Counted from the stretch's first letter, positions 22,476 to 34,679 are shown. The stretch is DNA of 64,000 nt from Diospyros lotus (GCF_014633365.1 NC_068343.1:26257307-26321306); one strand, 5' to 3'. Program-made: numbers and translations. Notes: generated by a model from the sequence alone, not told the origin.

Positions 22476-23512
22476 CAGGGGCGGAGCCACCTAAGGCCTA
22501 GTGGGGGCAGTTGCCCTCACTGGGCCAGATTTTTTTTCTAAAAATTTATTTTTTTACAATAATTTATTATTAAAAATAAAAATATTATATTATATTTTAC
22601 TATTAGAAATAAAAAAAAAGTATTGAAGAAAATAAGTATATAATGGCCTAGTAGTAATCATTACAATATTTTTTTAATTTGCTTATAATTTTATTTTTTT
22701 ATAATGATGATGTAAATAAAATTAAATATTGAAAAAATTATGAAGTAAAGAAAGCAAGTATGAAGAAAATTTATATTGAAGAAAATAAACAAATTAACAA
22801 AGAAAGTATTGAGCAAATTGATGTTGCACAAATTCTTATAGATTTTGGGTTAAGAACTACAATAATGGATTACAATAATAATTTTCAAGATCAAATTAGA
22901 AGAACCTACTTGTAAAGAGGTCTGTGTCAGCTTCAAAATCAAGACAATTCATTCCAACTTGGTTCAATGAATTTAGTGATTGGTTGGAATATAATATAAG
23001 CAAAGATGTCGCATTTTGCTTATACTGTTATCTTTTTAAAACAAATAATGAGAAATAACGAGATGGTGATTTTTTCATGAAAGAAGGGTTCAGTAATCTT
23101 TTTTTTTAAAAAAAGATAAGACTTTAAGTTCATGTTGGAGATGCTAATAGTGTACACAATTAAGCTCGAAATAACTATGAAACTTTAATGAATCAAGAGC
23201 AAAATATTGAGATAGTTTTCTTCATGCAGTTAGAATAAACACTGTGTGATTATCAAATTCGTCTAAATGCATTAATTGATTGTGTTCGATTTCTTCTACG
23301 GTAAGAACTAGCCTTTTATGGCCATAATTAGTCTAAAGATTCAAATAATCAATGTAACTTTTTTGAATAATTGCAATTTCTAGTACGAAAAGCTGTAAGA
23401 AATAATTGTAAAAAAAATTATTTTAATATTATCATTATTATCTTATTTTTAAAATTATATTTTTAGTATTTAACTTCGCCCCCATTGAACCAAAATCCTG
23501 GCTCTGCCCCTG
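22476..23512 (+). mobile_element. hAT-superfamily element, 1037 bp
   Basis: Terminal inverted repeats CAGGGGCGGAGCCA (22476-22489) and TGGCTCTGCCCCTG (23499-23512). The flanking 8-bp target duplications are AGGGTCTG (22468-22475) and AGGGTTTG (23513-23520), one mismatch. Removing the element rejoins the integrase of element A. 8-bp duplications and CAGGGGCGGAG ends are typical of plant hAT/Tip100 elements. The element is deleted inside and cannot encode a full transposase. Confidence 0.93.
22840..23370 (+). pseudogene. hAT transposase N-terminal fragment (TTF/zinc-finger MYM-like)
   Basis: With frameshifts and stops, the plus strand reads FNEFSDWLEYSISKDVAFC, then LYCYLFK, later KVHVGDANSVHN and a further short block. 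This is the pattern of the TTF-type zinc finger of ZMYM1-like hAT transposases. The DDE/RNase H-like catalytic part and the dimerisation domain are missing. Non-functional. Confidence 0.72.
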
Positions 23513-24603
23513 AGGGTTTGTATCATTCTTTCTGACTGTCTGTCTGTTTGAGGGTGGTATGTCGTACTCATCCAAACCTGCGTTCCCAAGCATCTTTGCA
23601 GGCTTCCCAAAACCTAGAGGTGAATCTCAGATCTCGATCAGATACTATGCTTACTGGTACTCCATGCAACTTGATGATTTATTTTACGTAAATTTGAGCC
23701 AACTAGCCACATGATTACTGCTAATCGGTTGGCTAATCTTCATTAGTAGGAATTGTGCAGACTTGGTTAATTTGTCAACTACTACCCATATAACATCATT
23801 TCCTATAGATCCTTGAGGTAACCCTATAACGAAGTCCATGGTGATGTGTTCCCATTTCCATTCTGAAATTTCTAAGGATTAAAGCTTCCCTGCAGGTCTC
23901 TGATGTTTAATTTTTATTCTTCGGCAAACGTCACATCTAGCCACATGGTGAGCCACGTCCTTCTTCATCCTTGGCCACTAATATAAATCTCTCAAATCTT
24001 TGTACATCTTGGTTGCACCTGGGTGAATGCTATATTTGGCTCAGTATGCTTCGTTGAATATGGTTTGCCTTAATTCTTTGGCTCTGGGCACATAAACTCA
24101 AGTTTTAAATTGGAGTGTCCCATCTGAAAAACTGAAGTAGGGGTGTTTCACATGGCCCCAATCATCTACCCATGATTCGGAGTAGCTTGTCGGATTTGTT
24201 CCATTAGATGAGAGTGAATAACTAAACTAGCAACGTAAACAGGTGTTCTTGTAGGAACCACATCTACTATCAACTGACTAAAGGCCTCCACCAATTCCCA
24301 TTCCTGGGTCATCAAATTGGCTACAATGGTAGGTTCCCTTCTGCTCAATGCATTAGCCACCATATTCGCTTTCCCAGGGTGGTACTGGATTGTACAATCA
24401 TAATCCTTTAAAAACTCCATCCATCGCTGCTGTCTCATATTCAGATCTTTCTGAGAGAACAAGTACTTTAAACTCCTATGATTCGTGAAAAATTTGAATT
24501 TTTCTTCATATAAATAGTGCCACCAAAGTTTCAAGGCAAACACTACTGCTGCCAACTCCAAGTCATGAGTGGGGTAATTTAATTCATGGTTTCTATTTTT
24601 CAT

Positions 24604-24963
24604 AATTGAGATTTAATTAGATTAGTAAATCTTGGGAAATAAGCTAACCAATTTAGATATTCACCCCATTGAATTGATAAAACCCAATTAATTAAAAATT
24701 AAGATGGATTAATAAGTGGATTCAAAACACCCTAGTTGCCTCCATTTTATCCAAGTTAAATTGTTTTTAAATTTGGGTTTAAGTTTAGTTCTCATTAGTT
24801 TAATTTATTCAAATTGATCTCTTTTTTATAGTCTAAATAATATTAATGTTAATCCAATTTTGGTACTTAATCTAATCCTCGTGGAATCGACACTCTACTC
24901 ATTCATTATATTACTTGCATGATTCATACACTTGTGAATTAGCCTAACAAGTTTTTGAACAAG
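24604..24963 (+). repeat. Inverted 3'-end fragment of the Athila-type LTR
   Basis: About 350 bp that match 38143-38505 in reverse complement. It holds the last part of the LTR of element E in plus orientation, ending CCTAACA, and the match runs about 8 bases further (AGTTTTTG) into what would be the primer-binding region before stopping. It sits where the 3' LTR of E should begin, but in the opposite direction. Its left edge is joined directly to the RNase H of element A. Confidence 0.85.
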
Positions 24964-24999
24964 TTTTGTTTATTTTATCTTTCATTTTTTTTTTTTAGG

Positions 25000-25423
25000 C
25001 TTGGGGTTGGCCAAATGCACACTTGATATAAGTTCCACCAAAATTTTCACATTAAAACACACATATGCAACAAAAATAGCACATAACAATCAATAATTTT
25101 ACCGCCCCCCCCCCCCCCCCCCCAAAAAAAAAAACTTATTTAATACATTGTCCTCAATGTGAAGCAAAGAACATGAAAGAAATACTCCCTTGAAATACGA
25201 AGAAATGCCTACAAAAATTCTTCTTGTCTCCTACTTTCAAACCTACAAAAGGACAAAAAAAAAATCAATGAGAAAATAAATAATAATAAGAAGAAAAATC
25301 AAGAGACAAAACAAACAAACAAAAAAAATGCTTAATTTATAGTCCAAAGCTAGACTTTTGGAGCTTTGGTCTTCAAGTGAGATGGATGGAAGTCTTTTGT
25401 AGAATTAGACTTCCATTGATGTA
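25000..25423 (-). other. 3' untranslated region of E with G/A purine run
   Basis: On the minus strand an 11-base T run is followed by 19 G (complement of C at 25105-25123). The C run directly abuts the A run on the plus strand. A G-rich tract here fits the GTTGGGGG-type purine tract of Athila elements but is unusually long. No coding. Confidence 0.6.
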
Positions 25424-25972
25424 TGGCTTCAAACACTGCCCATTAATTTTGAAAACTTTATCACCATCTTAAACTTCAAGTGCACCGTGAGGAAAAATTC
25501 GGGTGATAGTAAAAGGGCATGACCATCGCGATTTTAATTTTCCTAGAAACAATCCCAAACGAGAATTATATAATAACACCATTTGACCAATTTGAAAATC
25601 ACGCTTTACAATATGCTTATCATGCCATTGCTTAGTTCTCTCCTTACAAATCCTAGCATTCTCATAAGCATTCAATCTAAACTCATCCATCTCATTTAGT
25701 TGCAACAATCTTTTCTTACCGCAAGCATTCATATCAAAATTTAAGAATTTAATAGCCCAATATGCTTTATGCTCTGATTCCACAGGTAAGTGACATGTAT
25801 TTCCATAAACTAGATGATAAGGGGACATACCAATAGGTGTTTTAAATGCAATCCAATATGCCCATAATGCATCATCCAATTTATTAGACCAACCTTTTCT
25901 AGAGGTATTAACTGTTTTCTTCAATATGCTCTTAATATGCCTTCTTAATACATTTAAAAGTCCTTATTCCTC
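25424..25972 (-). pseudogene. Athila integrase C-terminal remnant
   Basis: The minus strand reads [39 protein letters not shown], then [21 protein letters not shown], the conserved end of Athila/Tat integrases after the catalytic Glu region. The longest open stretch is 151 codons (25924-25469). The preceding integrase core, RNase H and RT are missing, so the fragment is inactive. Confidence 0.85.
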
Positions 25973-25979
25973 TTCTTTT

Positions 25980-27571
25980 GTCAAACGTGCAAAATAATAA
26001 TAGGAAAAGTAGAAGACTTGCCTAGGAATACATACCTCAAATGTGATGGTAATAGTTTTAATTCAAGCTTAGGAGGTTTCCTAATAAAAGGTCGAGATTC
26101 TTTCCTTAGTTGCTCAAAAGCCTTTTTTTCATCTTCACTGAACCGATCAGTTCCATTGGGCTTTATAATAGTGTTTTGTGCATGTTCCAATTCCTGCAGG
26201 TCACCACTTTCAATAGGTAGTAGTTCTTCATCTAATGACTCATGAAAACTATCAACATATTCATCCACACAATGATCAAGAACATCAGTTCTTAAACAAG
26301 AGTCATCATAATTCAATCTTTTAAAAGCCTGAAAAACATTAAAATTCACCTCTTCAGACCCTATTCTCAAAGTTAACTTACCTTGTTCAAGATCAATTAA
26401 TGCTCTACCTGTTGCAAGGAATGGTCTTCCTAAAATCAATGGTATTTCCCCATCCTCTTCCATTTCAAGCACAATAAAATCCACATGAAAAATAAATTTA
26501 GCAACTTTAACAAGGACATCTTCTATCATTCCTATCTATGGGATGTTTAATGGACCTGTTAGCAAGTTGCAAGGGAATAGAAGTATGCTTAATTTCACCA
26601 AGGCCTAGCTTCTTAAACAAAGAATATGGCATCAAATTTATGCTAGCATCTAGATCACAAAGAGCTTTATTAAATTCACAATTTCCAATAATGCATGGTA
26701 TAGTAAAACTCCTTGGATCTTTCAAATTTTGAGGCATCTTGTTTTGGATAATGGCGCTACACTCCTCAGTAAGCATTACTATTTCATTCTCATCTACTCG
26801 CATTTTCTTTGATAGAATTTCCTTTAAGAACTTTGCATAACTTGACATTTGAGCCAATGAATTTGCAAAAGGAATGTTAATATGCAATTTTTTAAACACA
26901 TTAAGAAATTTGAGAAAATTCTTATCTTCATTTTGCTTTTACAATCTTTCAGGGAAGGGAACATATTTCTTCATATTTTCAACCTGCCTTGCATCTTCCT
27001 CTTCTTTTCGCTTCTTTTCTTCATGCACTGTTTCCCACTTCGGTATCCACTTTGTAGTTTCAGTCGATCGCTAATCTTCAAATTTTAACTTTTCTGATTC
27101 AGTTGCATTTCGATCGCGATCACCAATGGCCCAATCAACTATTTCTGGAAAATTCTGTCTAGCTTCTTCTACTTCAGCTTTTTCTTCTTTATCTTGTCGC
27201 ACTTGCTTTCCACTCAATTTTATTGCTTTGCACTGATCTTTTGGATTATTTTTTGTTTTACTTAGCAGTGTTCCTTGAGTTCTATTGTTCACCATATTGG
27301 CTATTTGGCTAATTTGCATTTCTAGATTTCTAATAGCAACTTGTTGATTTTGAAACATACTGTCTGTCCTAGCCATATAATCTGAAGTCATCTTAGCCAT
27401 GGTAGCCACTAAATCTTCCAATCAAGCCTTCTTTTCCTACTGTTGGAATCCTATTGGAGGCTTCAACACATTCTGATTATTAGACAATAAAAAGTTGGGG
27501 TGATTCCTCCATCCTGGATTATAGGTGTTTGCATTGGGATTGAATTGTCTTCCTCCTTGATTAGCCACATA
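25980..27571 (-). pseudogene. Athila gag C-terminus and aspartic protease remnant
   Basis: Continues the gag of E after the F insertion. The minus strand reads NYVANQGGRQFNPNANTYN, a coiled-coil region (TDSMFQNQQVAIRNLEMQIS), a Lys/Glu-rich linker, then the protease: DLDASINLMPYSLFKKLGL (usually DLGAS) and later GEIPLILGRPFLATGRALID. The first residues of RT follow (PPKLELKLLPSHLRYVFLG) before the deletion. Three or more stops or frameshifts. Confidence 0.85.
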
Positions 27572-27576
27572 GTTGA

Positions 27577-29840
27577 TGTAAGCACCCCCGCTCGGATATC
27601 TCAACCACCCGGTCTATCTGGACGAAAGTGCTTACATAAAGGAAGAGAATTAAAAACAAGATAAAAATTCCTTGGCATGCATATTCAAGAAATAAAACAA
27701 TGGAAGCAAAGCTAATACACATGCACCCCAAAAAGTACCCCACCGGAACAGTGGTTACGGAGTATATAAATATATACAGACCCTGTGCCAACAGATAAGA
27801 GATACAAGGGGCAACCCGGCATAGTCAAAAAAATAAGAGACAAAGATCCTATCAAAGTGTCAGAGACAATGGGGGCAAGCCAACTGTGCACCATACCAAC
27901 TCGGCTAGCTGCTAGGTGGCGCGATCCTCGCCCTCAGCTTTCGCTTTACCCTTACCTGGAATGATGAAAAACAAGGTGAGTCGCAAGACTCAGCAAGTTT
28001 ATAAAAAAAGGAAGGCTATAAAGTAAATAGAGGAGAAGATCACCCCTAACACAGTCCCCCACATACACACACAAGCCATGAGTCACTAACAACACAACAA
28101 CATAGCATAAAGAAAACACATACCTGTCCTTGGGGCCCACACAAGACACTCGGCACCCAGTCCCATATCAACCTGTCGCTGCTCTGAAAGGCAACAAATG
28201 TCTTCAACAAACCTGTGCGCACTCCTCGGGTCGGTACTCCCAACACCCGAGCCACTGAATAACTGAGCCTTAGGCTCCCTCGGAACGGTACTCCCGTCTG
28301 AGACCACTGTATTCATAGTAACCATGCAATGCGCATATAAAATGCAAGGCGTAGTAAGCATCAACTAGATACACTGGCGCCCATATATCCAGGCATCAGG
28401 CAGATGCTTCGCCCACATAATAAATCACATGCGATGCATATGCCCGTGCCAGATGCAACTAACAACACTAGGATGTCTGTGGCCAAGCACAACCAGATCA
28501 TGAAAACCCCAACATGTGGCCCGTACCCATGTGCACACCAAACCACGCAACAAGAATATAATATAACCAGTCATGCTATAACCACGTAATGGAAGAGCTG
28601 ATCAGCGGTGCTTGTCACCGGTCAACGGTCAGTGACTAGGAATGTCCAGCTAGGGGCCTAGGAAAGATCGAACAACAGTCACTCCAACGTCACCAGATAG
28701 CCGACCCTTACCCTCACTGCCCAATCGTTCTAGCCTATGAACAACCAAAAATCCATAATAATTCCCAAACAACTAAGAACCTATCCCCGAGTGAGTATGA
28801 CATCATTCGCACAGGCATGGGGGTGGCACAAACCCCCGTAGGCAACTAGCAAACAAAATCCCCAAGCCATCATTTTAAATTAAATTTTTAAATCAAATAA
28901 TTAATAATCCCATAAATAATAAACGGGCCGAATCAAATGAAGGGAGGTTAAATAAATTGACAACGAAAGGAACATGATAAAGATATAAAGAACTTGCCTT
29001 TACGAAGATATCCTTAGGCTTGTTTTGGCCCAATGCGGTAAAAATTATACAAACTGCAACACCTCAATAATTTGCCAAAATTAATAAAATTAGACTCTAA
29101 ACGAAATTTCGACCGTATAGAATATTTATTACTAACTTCTCTACATACCTGGCAAATTAAATCTTCGATTAAACTTGATTTAATATGAATTTCCTCACCA
29201 ATTTCTTCCAATTTCTCATTCGCGCGTGCACTGTTTTTTCCCAATTTGTTTGTTGCTTCTGTTGCAGCAAAAGCCCCCGAAATTAGGCTTAAATTAGAGA
29301 AAAAATGAGCGGAGGAGGAGGAGCCATGTGGTAGCCGCTAGGAGGTCACCGCCTCAACCGAAACGGCGTCATTTCGGACGCCAATTGGCTGATTAAAAAT
29401 CAGCCAATTTCCAGCCTCGGGCGCACGCCCCCCGCGTCTCAAACCCGCGTCCGCACCCACACCCGCACGCTTGCGAACCACCCGCTCTAGCCGCTGCCTT
29501 CATATATATAGTGCGGCCTATTAAATTTAAAGGGATCTTTGGTCCCTTTTTTGAAATTGCACCAGGCCCCTCCAACTTCCATTATTTACACACACACCCC
29601 CTATAATATTTACATTAACACCCGGAACTTATAAAAATCCCATAATTTAATTTATTTCAATTTTTTTCTTATTCCCTAAAATATTCTAGAATAAATAATT
29701 AATTACCCTAATTTCTTATTTCTTTAAAATCACATAATTTATTATTATTTATAACAACAAGTTATTTTAATATTCCTTTTAATTTAGATTAACACAATAA
29801 ATCAATAATTAAATTAATTTACTATTTACGGGTCGCTACA
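27577..29840 (-). repeat. 3' LTR of element F
   Basis: 2264 bp. The minus strand begins TGTAGCGACCCG at 29840 and ends GGGTGCTTACA at 27577. A TATA-like CTATATATATG lies at about 29513-29503, followed by a GC-rich leader (29400-29480). Near the end is a hairpin with stem TGAGTC/GACTCA (27977-27992). Confidence 0.95.
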
Positions 29841-29860
29841 AATCCTCCCCCCCTTAAAAG
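29841..29860 (-). promoter_or_regulatory. Polypurine tract of F
   Basis: The minus strand reads AAGGGGGGGAGGATT directly before the 3' LTR. This is the expected plus-strand DNA primer site of reverse transcription. An AT-rich phrase with GGGGACGAAATTC precedes it, shared by related elements here. Confidence 0.85.
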
Positions 29861-29887
29861 AATTTCGTCCCCGAAATTCGTACCTGG

Positions 29888-31279
29888 CTAGGCAAATAAC
29901 TGAGGGTGAAGTCGCCTCATGTCCTCCTCTAGCTCCCAAGTAGCCTCCTCAGGGGTATGTCGTTGCCACTGAACCTTTACATAGGGAATCGTACGATTGC
30001 AGAGCACTTTCTCTTTCCGATCCACAATACTAGCAGGCAACTCGGTGTATGACGTGTCCTCTTGCACCACGAGCGGATGATAATCAATAATATGCCCGGG
30101 ATCTGCCACGTACTTGCGAAGCATAGAGACATGAAAGACATCATATACGTGAGCTAGCTGAGGGGGTAAAGCTAACCGGTAAGCCAACGACCCGACTCAC
30201 TTTAGAATCTCAAACGGTTCGACATAACGAGGACTCAACTTGCCAGATACTCCAAAGCATCGAACACCCCTCATCGGCATGACTCGAAGGAAAACATGGT
30301 CACCCACATCAAACTCTAGATCCCGGCGTCGTCTGTTCGCACAACTCTTCTGATGATCCTGAGTTGCCATCATCCTAGCTCGAATCAACTGGATCTTCTC
30401 TGTCATCTACTCTACCAACTCCAGTCCAAGCAATGCTCACTCCCCAATCTTAGTCCAGCAAAGTGGTGATTTACACGGTCGCCCGTACAACGCATCAAAA
30501 GGTGTCATCCCGATATTGGCCTGGAAGCTATTATTGTAGGCAAACTCCACTAGTGACAGATGATCATCCCAGCTCCCATGGAAGTCCAATACACAGGTGC
30601 GGAGCATATCCTCCAAAGTCCGTATGGTCCATTCCGACTGCCCGTCGGTCTGAGGCTGGAAGGCTGTACTGAAAGTCAACTGGGTCCCTATAGCACTCTA
30701 CAATGCTTCCCAAAATTGCGAAGTGAACTAAGGATCCCTGTTTGACATAATACTGGCGGGTACTCCATGCAGTCTCACCACCTTGTCAATGTATAACTTG
30801 GCAAGTCGATGAATGGGATAGGTTTTCTTGACGGGTATGAAGTACGCTGATTTAGTCAACCGGTCGATAATCACCCATATCGAATCAAATCCCCGACTGG
30901 ATCGCGATAATCCTGAGACAAAATCCATAGCTATATGCTCCCATTTCCACTTCGGCATAGCTAAAGGTTGTAACAATCCCGCAGGCCTCTGATGCTCAAC
31001 TTTGACTTGCTGGCACACCAAACATTGTGATACAAACTCTGCTACGCTCCTTTTCCTGCCGCTCCACCCATATTGACGCCGCAAGCCCTGGTACATCTTT
31101 ATCGCTCCATGATGGATAGTATAGGGAGAACGATGAGCTTTCTCTAGGATCCTCTGCCTGATATCACTGTCATTCGGCACACAAATCCATCCACGGAACA
31201 ATAGCAAACCGTTGTCCCTCTGGCTGTACCCCAATGGCCCAAATCTCTCCATATTAGCCATGATCTCGCCAAGCTCCAC
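29888..31279 (-). pseudogene. Integrase of element F, with chromodomain-like tail
   Basis: Order on the minus strand: HHCC region (HRSPYTIHHGAIKMYQGLRR, then CLVCQQVKVEHQRPAG); the catalytic core with first Asp in KWEHIAMDFVSGLSR, second Asp in SIMSNRDP and Glu in [19 protein letters not shown]; then the GPY/F-like GKLSPRYVEPFEI; then AHVYDVFHVSMLRKY; and a C-terminal VKVQWQRHTPEEATWELEED that fits the chromodomain-like tail of Tekay/Del chromoviruses. At least five in-frame stops or shifts break it. The product would have joined cDNA to chromatin. Confidence 0.92.
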
Positions 31280-31282
31280 ATC

Positions 31283-31842
31283 CTATCGCTGTCGATCGCG
31301 AATTTGACCCTCTAGATCTGAATGGATACTCATGGTAGCACAATAGAGGGTAGGATTGTCTGGTGCCACTGAGATGGTAAGATCACTCATCTGCTCTAAC
31401 AAAAACCACTCTTGCACCATCATAGCTGCAACTAATGCTCCACGGTGACTTAAAGCATCTGCTACCACATTAGCTTTACCTGGGTGATAGAGGATCTCAC
31501 AGTCATAATCTTTGAGCAGCTCTAACCAATGGCGTTGTCTCATATTAAGTTCCTTCTATGAAAAGAGGTACTTAAGGCTCTTGTGATCAGTGTCTGGACT
31601 CTCTCACCATAAAGATAATGCCTCCAAATCTTCAAGGCAAACACTACGGCCGCCAACTTCAGGTCATGAGTAGGATAATTCTCTTCGTGCTTCTTCAACT
31701 GTTTGGATGCATAAGCATTCACTCGGCCATCCTGCATCAAAACGCATCCTAGCCCTGCATGTGAGGCATCACTGTATACAGTAAATAACTCACCACTCCT
31801 AGGTATCGTCAATACTGGTTCCGAAGTCAAACGCCGCTTCAA
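31283..31842 (-). pseudogene. RNase H of element F
   Basis: [20 protein letters not shown] gives the first catalytic Asp; [21 protein letters not shown] follows. A frameshift near 31590 destroys the TDHKSL motif, after which [19 protein letters not shown] and [16 protein letters not shown] resume in another frame. Confidence 0.9.
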
Positions 31843-31923
31843 CTCCTGGAATGACCTCTCACAAGACTCGTCCCAAATAAATCTGACGCCTTTCCTTGTC
31901 TACTTCATCAAAGGTGATGTAAG

Positions 31924-33009
31924 TCATGCAAAGCCTTCTATGAACCGTCGATAATACCCAGCAAGATCAAGAAAACTCTGAATCTCCGTCACTGTCATCG
32001 GTCTCGGCCAATCCATCACGGCTCTGGTCTTCTCTAGATCTACTGAGATACCCTCACTTAAGACCACGTGTCCCAAGAATACAACTCGGGTATGCCAAAA
32101 CTCACATTTAGAAAACTTTGCATATAACTGCTTTTCCCTGAGCTTCTGCAGAACCATACTCAGATGCGCCTCGTGAATCTCAAGGCTCGGTGAGTAGACT
32201 AGGATGTCGTCAATGAAAACTATGACAAAAGAATCCAGATATTCCTTGAACACCTTGTTCATCAAATCCATAAACACTGCAGGGGCATTGGTCAACCCAA
32301 ATGGCATGACCACAAACTTATAATGTCCGTAACGAGTACGAAATGCGGTCTTCACAATATCCTCATCTCTGACCCGCACCTGATGATAACCTAACCGCAA
32401 GTCTATCTTGGAGAACATCGATACATCACGCAACTGATCCAATAAATCATCCACATGGGGTAGGGGGTACTTATTCTTAACTGTTACTTGATTAAGCTAT
32501 CTGTAATCTATACACAATCACATAGACTCATCCTTTTGACGCACAAATAATACTGGGGCCCCCCATGGTGATGTGCTTGATCGAATAAAACCTCTATCCA
32601 AAAGATCTTGCAACTGCAGCTTGAGTTCCTTCAATTCATTGGCAGCCATTCGATAAAGAGTCTTGGAAATGGGCTGCGTACCTGGTATCAGATCGACTAC
32701 AAAATCAATCTCCCGATGCGGCGGTAGTCCCGGCAACTCATCTGGAAATATGTCTGGAAAGTCTCGCACCACAGGATAGGCAGCCAACTCCTTATTCTCC
32801 CCAGCTATCACGGTCACAAATACAAAATAGGCTTCACACCCACGTCGTATAAGCCTCTCGGCGTGCATAACTGATATCATCGGCGTAGTCACCACTGGCT
32901 TCACCCCCCGGTATGTAACAACCGATCTCCCTGGGTACTCAAACGAAATCACCTTTCGCCGACAGTCAACTCGAGCATAGTACCGTGAGATCCAATCCAT
33001 ACCCAACAA
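31924..33009 (-). pseudogene. Reverse transcriptase of element F
   Basis: The minus strand reads DIFPDELPGLPPHREIDF, then PWGAPVLFVRQKD, a stop, LCIDYR, a stop, [39 protein letters not shown], and the catalytic [11 protein letters not shown] with both Asp present. Two stops lie in the fingers (near 32517 and 32500), each a single base from the expected sense codon. Otherwise well preserved. Confidence 0.93.
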
Positions 33010-33021
33010 TAAATCAAAATT

Positions 33022-33303
33022 CTAGATCGCAAGAACAATAACATCCCCTAAAAATACCTGGTCGTGAATCCCTATCTCGCAATCCCTGACCATCTCACTC
33101 CCCAACAGTACCGTCCCTCCCAGTGTCGAAACAGACAAATCATATGGCAAGGGGTTACACGGGATCAGGATCTTATGCAATATGTGTGGTGCTATGAAAG
33201 AGTGTGTAGAACCTGTATCAAATAAAGCACGTACGTCGTGACTATGGAGAGAAAGTATACCTTGTACTGTATCACTACCCTTAGCCGCCTCGGCTACTGT
33301 CAC
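33022..33303 (-). pseudogene. Aspartic protease of element F
   Basis: The active-site motif reads VRALFDTGSTHSFIAPHIL, the retropepsin DTG context of Ty3/gypsy elements. It continues toward FLGDVIVLAI and, after a stop at about 33020, into LGMDWISRYYARVDC. It would have cut the Gag-Pol polyprotein. Confidence 0.9.
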
Positions 33304-33387
33304 TGCAAACGCTTTCTCCTACATCTGGGGTCTCTCTGTAGGCCCTCGGCACTGTGCCGCTAATAGGGGTAATGGTGCTACTGGACC

Positions 33388-34589
33388 CTACGCCCTTGGT
33401 GTAGACTGCCTCTGAGCTGGTCTGGGCCCTACTCCATCAGTCCGTAGCCCTTCAATCTGTGCTGGCTGGGTGCACATGTTCGTCCGATGGCTTTTCTGTC
33501 CACAGCGAAAGCAAATGATATCCTTCCCTGTAGTTGGTGTGGCTGGTCTCGGTCCCTGGGGGCAATCCCTCCTCAAATGTCTTGGCTGACCACAGCGATA
33601 ACACACGTCCCGACGTAAATCCCGTCACTGTCCCTGATATCTCTGCCCGCACTGCCGGCGTGGTGAAAACCCTGAACTCTTACTGCCTGCGTCCCACTTT
33701 CTCTTCTTACTGCTGCCTCCTGCACTCTTCATGACTAATTGATCCAATCGAGCCTCCAATCGACCCCGCTCAACTGCATGGGCCCGCTGAACAGCCGTAG
33801 GAAAGTTGGTGCCTCAATACCAGCCATGGTGTGGTGAATCTCTGGTCGCAACCCCCTCTGGAACTTGCTGACTCTACGAGACTCAGGGGTCACCAACTCT
33901 GGAGCATAATGAGATAACGCCACAAACTCAGTCTCATACTGTGTGACCGTCTTGGTCTCCTGCTGTAACTTAATAAACTCGAATATCTTCTGCTCTCTAA
34001 CCCAAGCAAGTACATAAGTCTCATTAAACGCTGCGACAAACTGTGCCCATGTTGGGCCCTTATCACCATATCGCTGTGTGGTAGTCTCCCACCAGCACTC
34101 AGGGTCCCCCCGCAACAGAAAGGTCCCCAGTCGAACCCTCTGGGCCTCTGCATAGCCTATAGATCGCAGGTGCTTCTCCACTTCCAATAGCCAGTCCTCG
34201 ACCTTTGTCACGTCAGCACCTCCACTAAATTCTGGTGGACGTAGTGCCATAAAATCTTTAAGTAATGTAGTACCGAAACTATCCCCTGCCCCCGGCGCAC
34301 CTAAGTGTGACGCCTGGGCCGTAGTGGTCTTACCATTATGACTGCGCGCCTGACGTAACTGTGATGCCGCCAGTACATCCACGGCTCGTAAGATACCTGC
34401 CAATGTCTCCTGCATATCCGGAGGCCCTGGCTGTCTCTCACCTCCTGCACTTGTCGCCGGTACCTTAGGAGTAGGAATAAGATGTCCTCGACCTCGCGGT
34501 GGCGGTCGACCGCGACCTCGTCCACGACGTGCGTCCATGATTCCTACATAACCAAGAATTATTAGAACACATTTCGAAATTAAAGACAC
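33388..34589 (-). pseudogene. Gag of element F with zinc knuckles
   Basis: The start is most likely the Met of MDARRGRGRGRPPPRGRG near 34538, 100-140 bases from the primer site. The Retrotrans_gag core includes PPEFSGGADVTKVEDWLLEV, then GDPECWWETTTQRYGDKGPT and VTQYETEFVALSHYAPELV. A one-base shift near 33812 and a TGA near 33626 break the frame before two CCHC knuckles, CYRCGQPRHLRRDC and CFRCGQKSHRTNMC (33606-33470). A capsid and RNA-binding role is expected. Confidence 0.92.
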
Positions 34590-34663
34590 GACCTAACACT
34601 CTAACTCTACTTAACATACAGCCTTGGTGTACAGTCACTTGTCCCCCAAACTGACTCAACAAT

Positions 34664-34675
34664 GCTCTGATACCA
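34664..34675 (-). promoter_or_regulatory. Primer-binding site of F (tRNA-iMet)
   Basis: The minus strand reads TGGTATCAGAGC, complementary to the 3' end of plant initiator Met tRNA, four bases inside the 5' LTR edge at 34680. Confidence 0.95.
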
Positions 34676-34679
34676 ACAT

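Larger units (their letters stand above)
21689..24603 (-). pseudogene. Gypsy element A pol remnant: RNase H and integrase
   Basis: Degenerate Ty3/gypsy (Tekay/Del-like) pol read on the minus strand. RNase H at 24603-24170 shows [18 protein letters not shown] and [17 protein letters not shown]. The catalytic Asp of the TDHRSL motif is Asn here (TNHRSL). Integrase follows: a zinc-finger region with CDVCRRIKIKHQRPAGK near 23930, then EWKWEHITMDFVIGLP with the first catalytic Asp. The C-terminal part (22290-21700) has SNIHDVFHVSQLRRYEPDP and a chromodomain-like tail. Several stops and frameshifts make it dead. The integrase is split by a hAT element at 22476-23512. Reverse transcriptase, protease and gag are absent; the sequence jumps to an Athila LTR at 24604. 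Confidence 0.85.
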
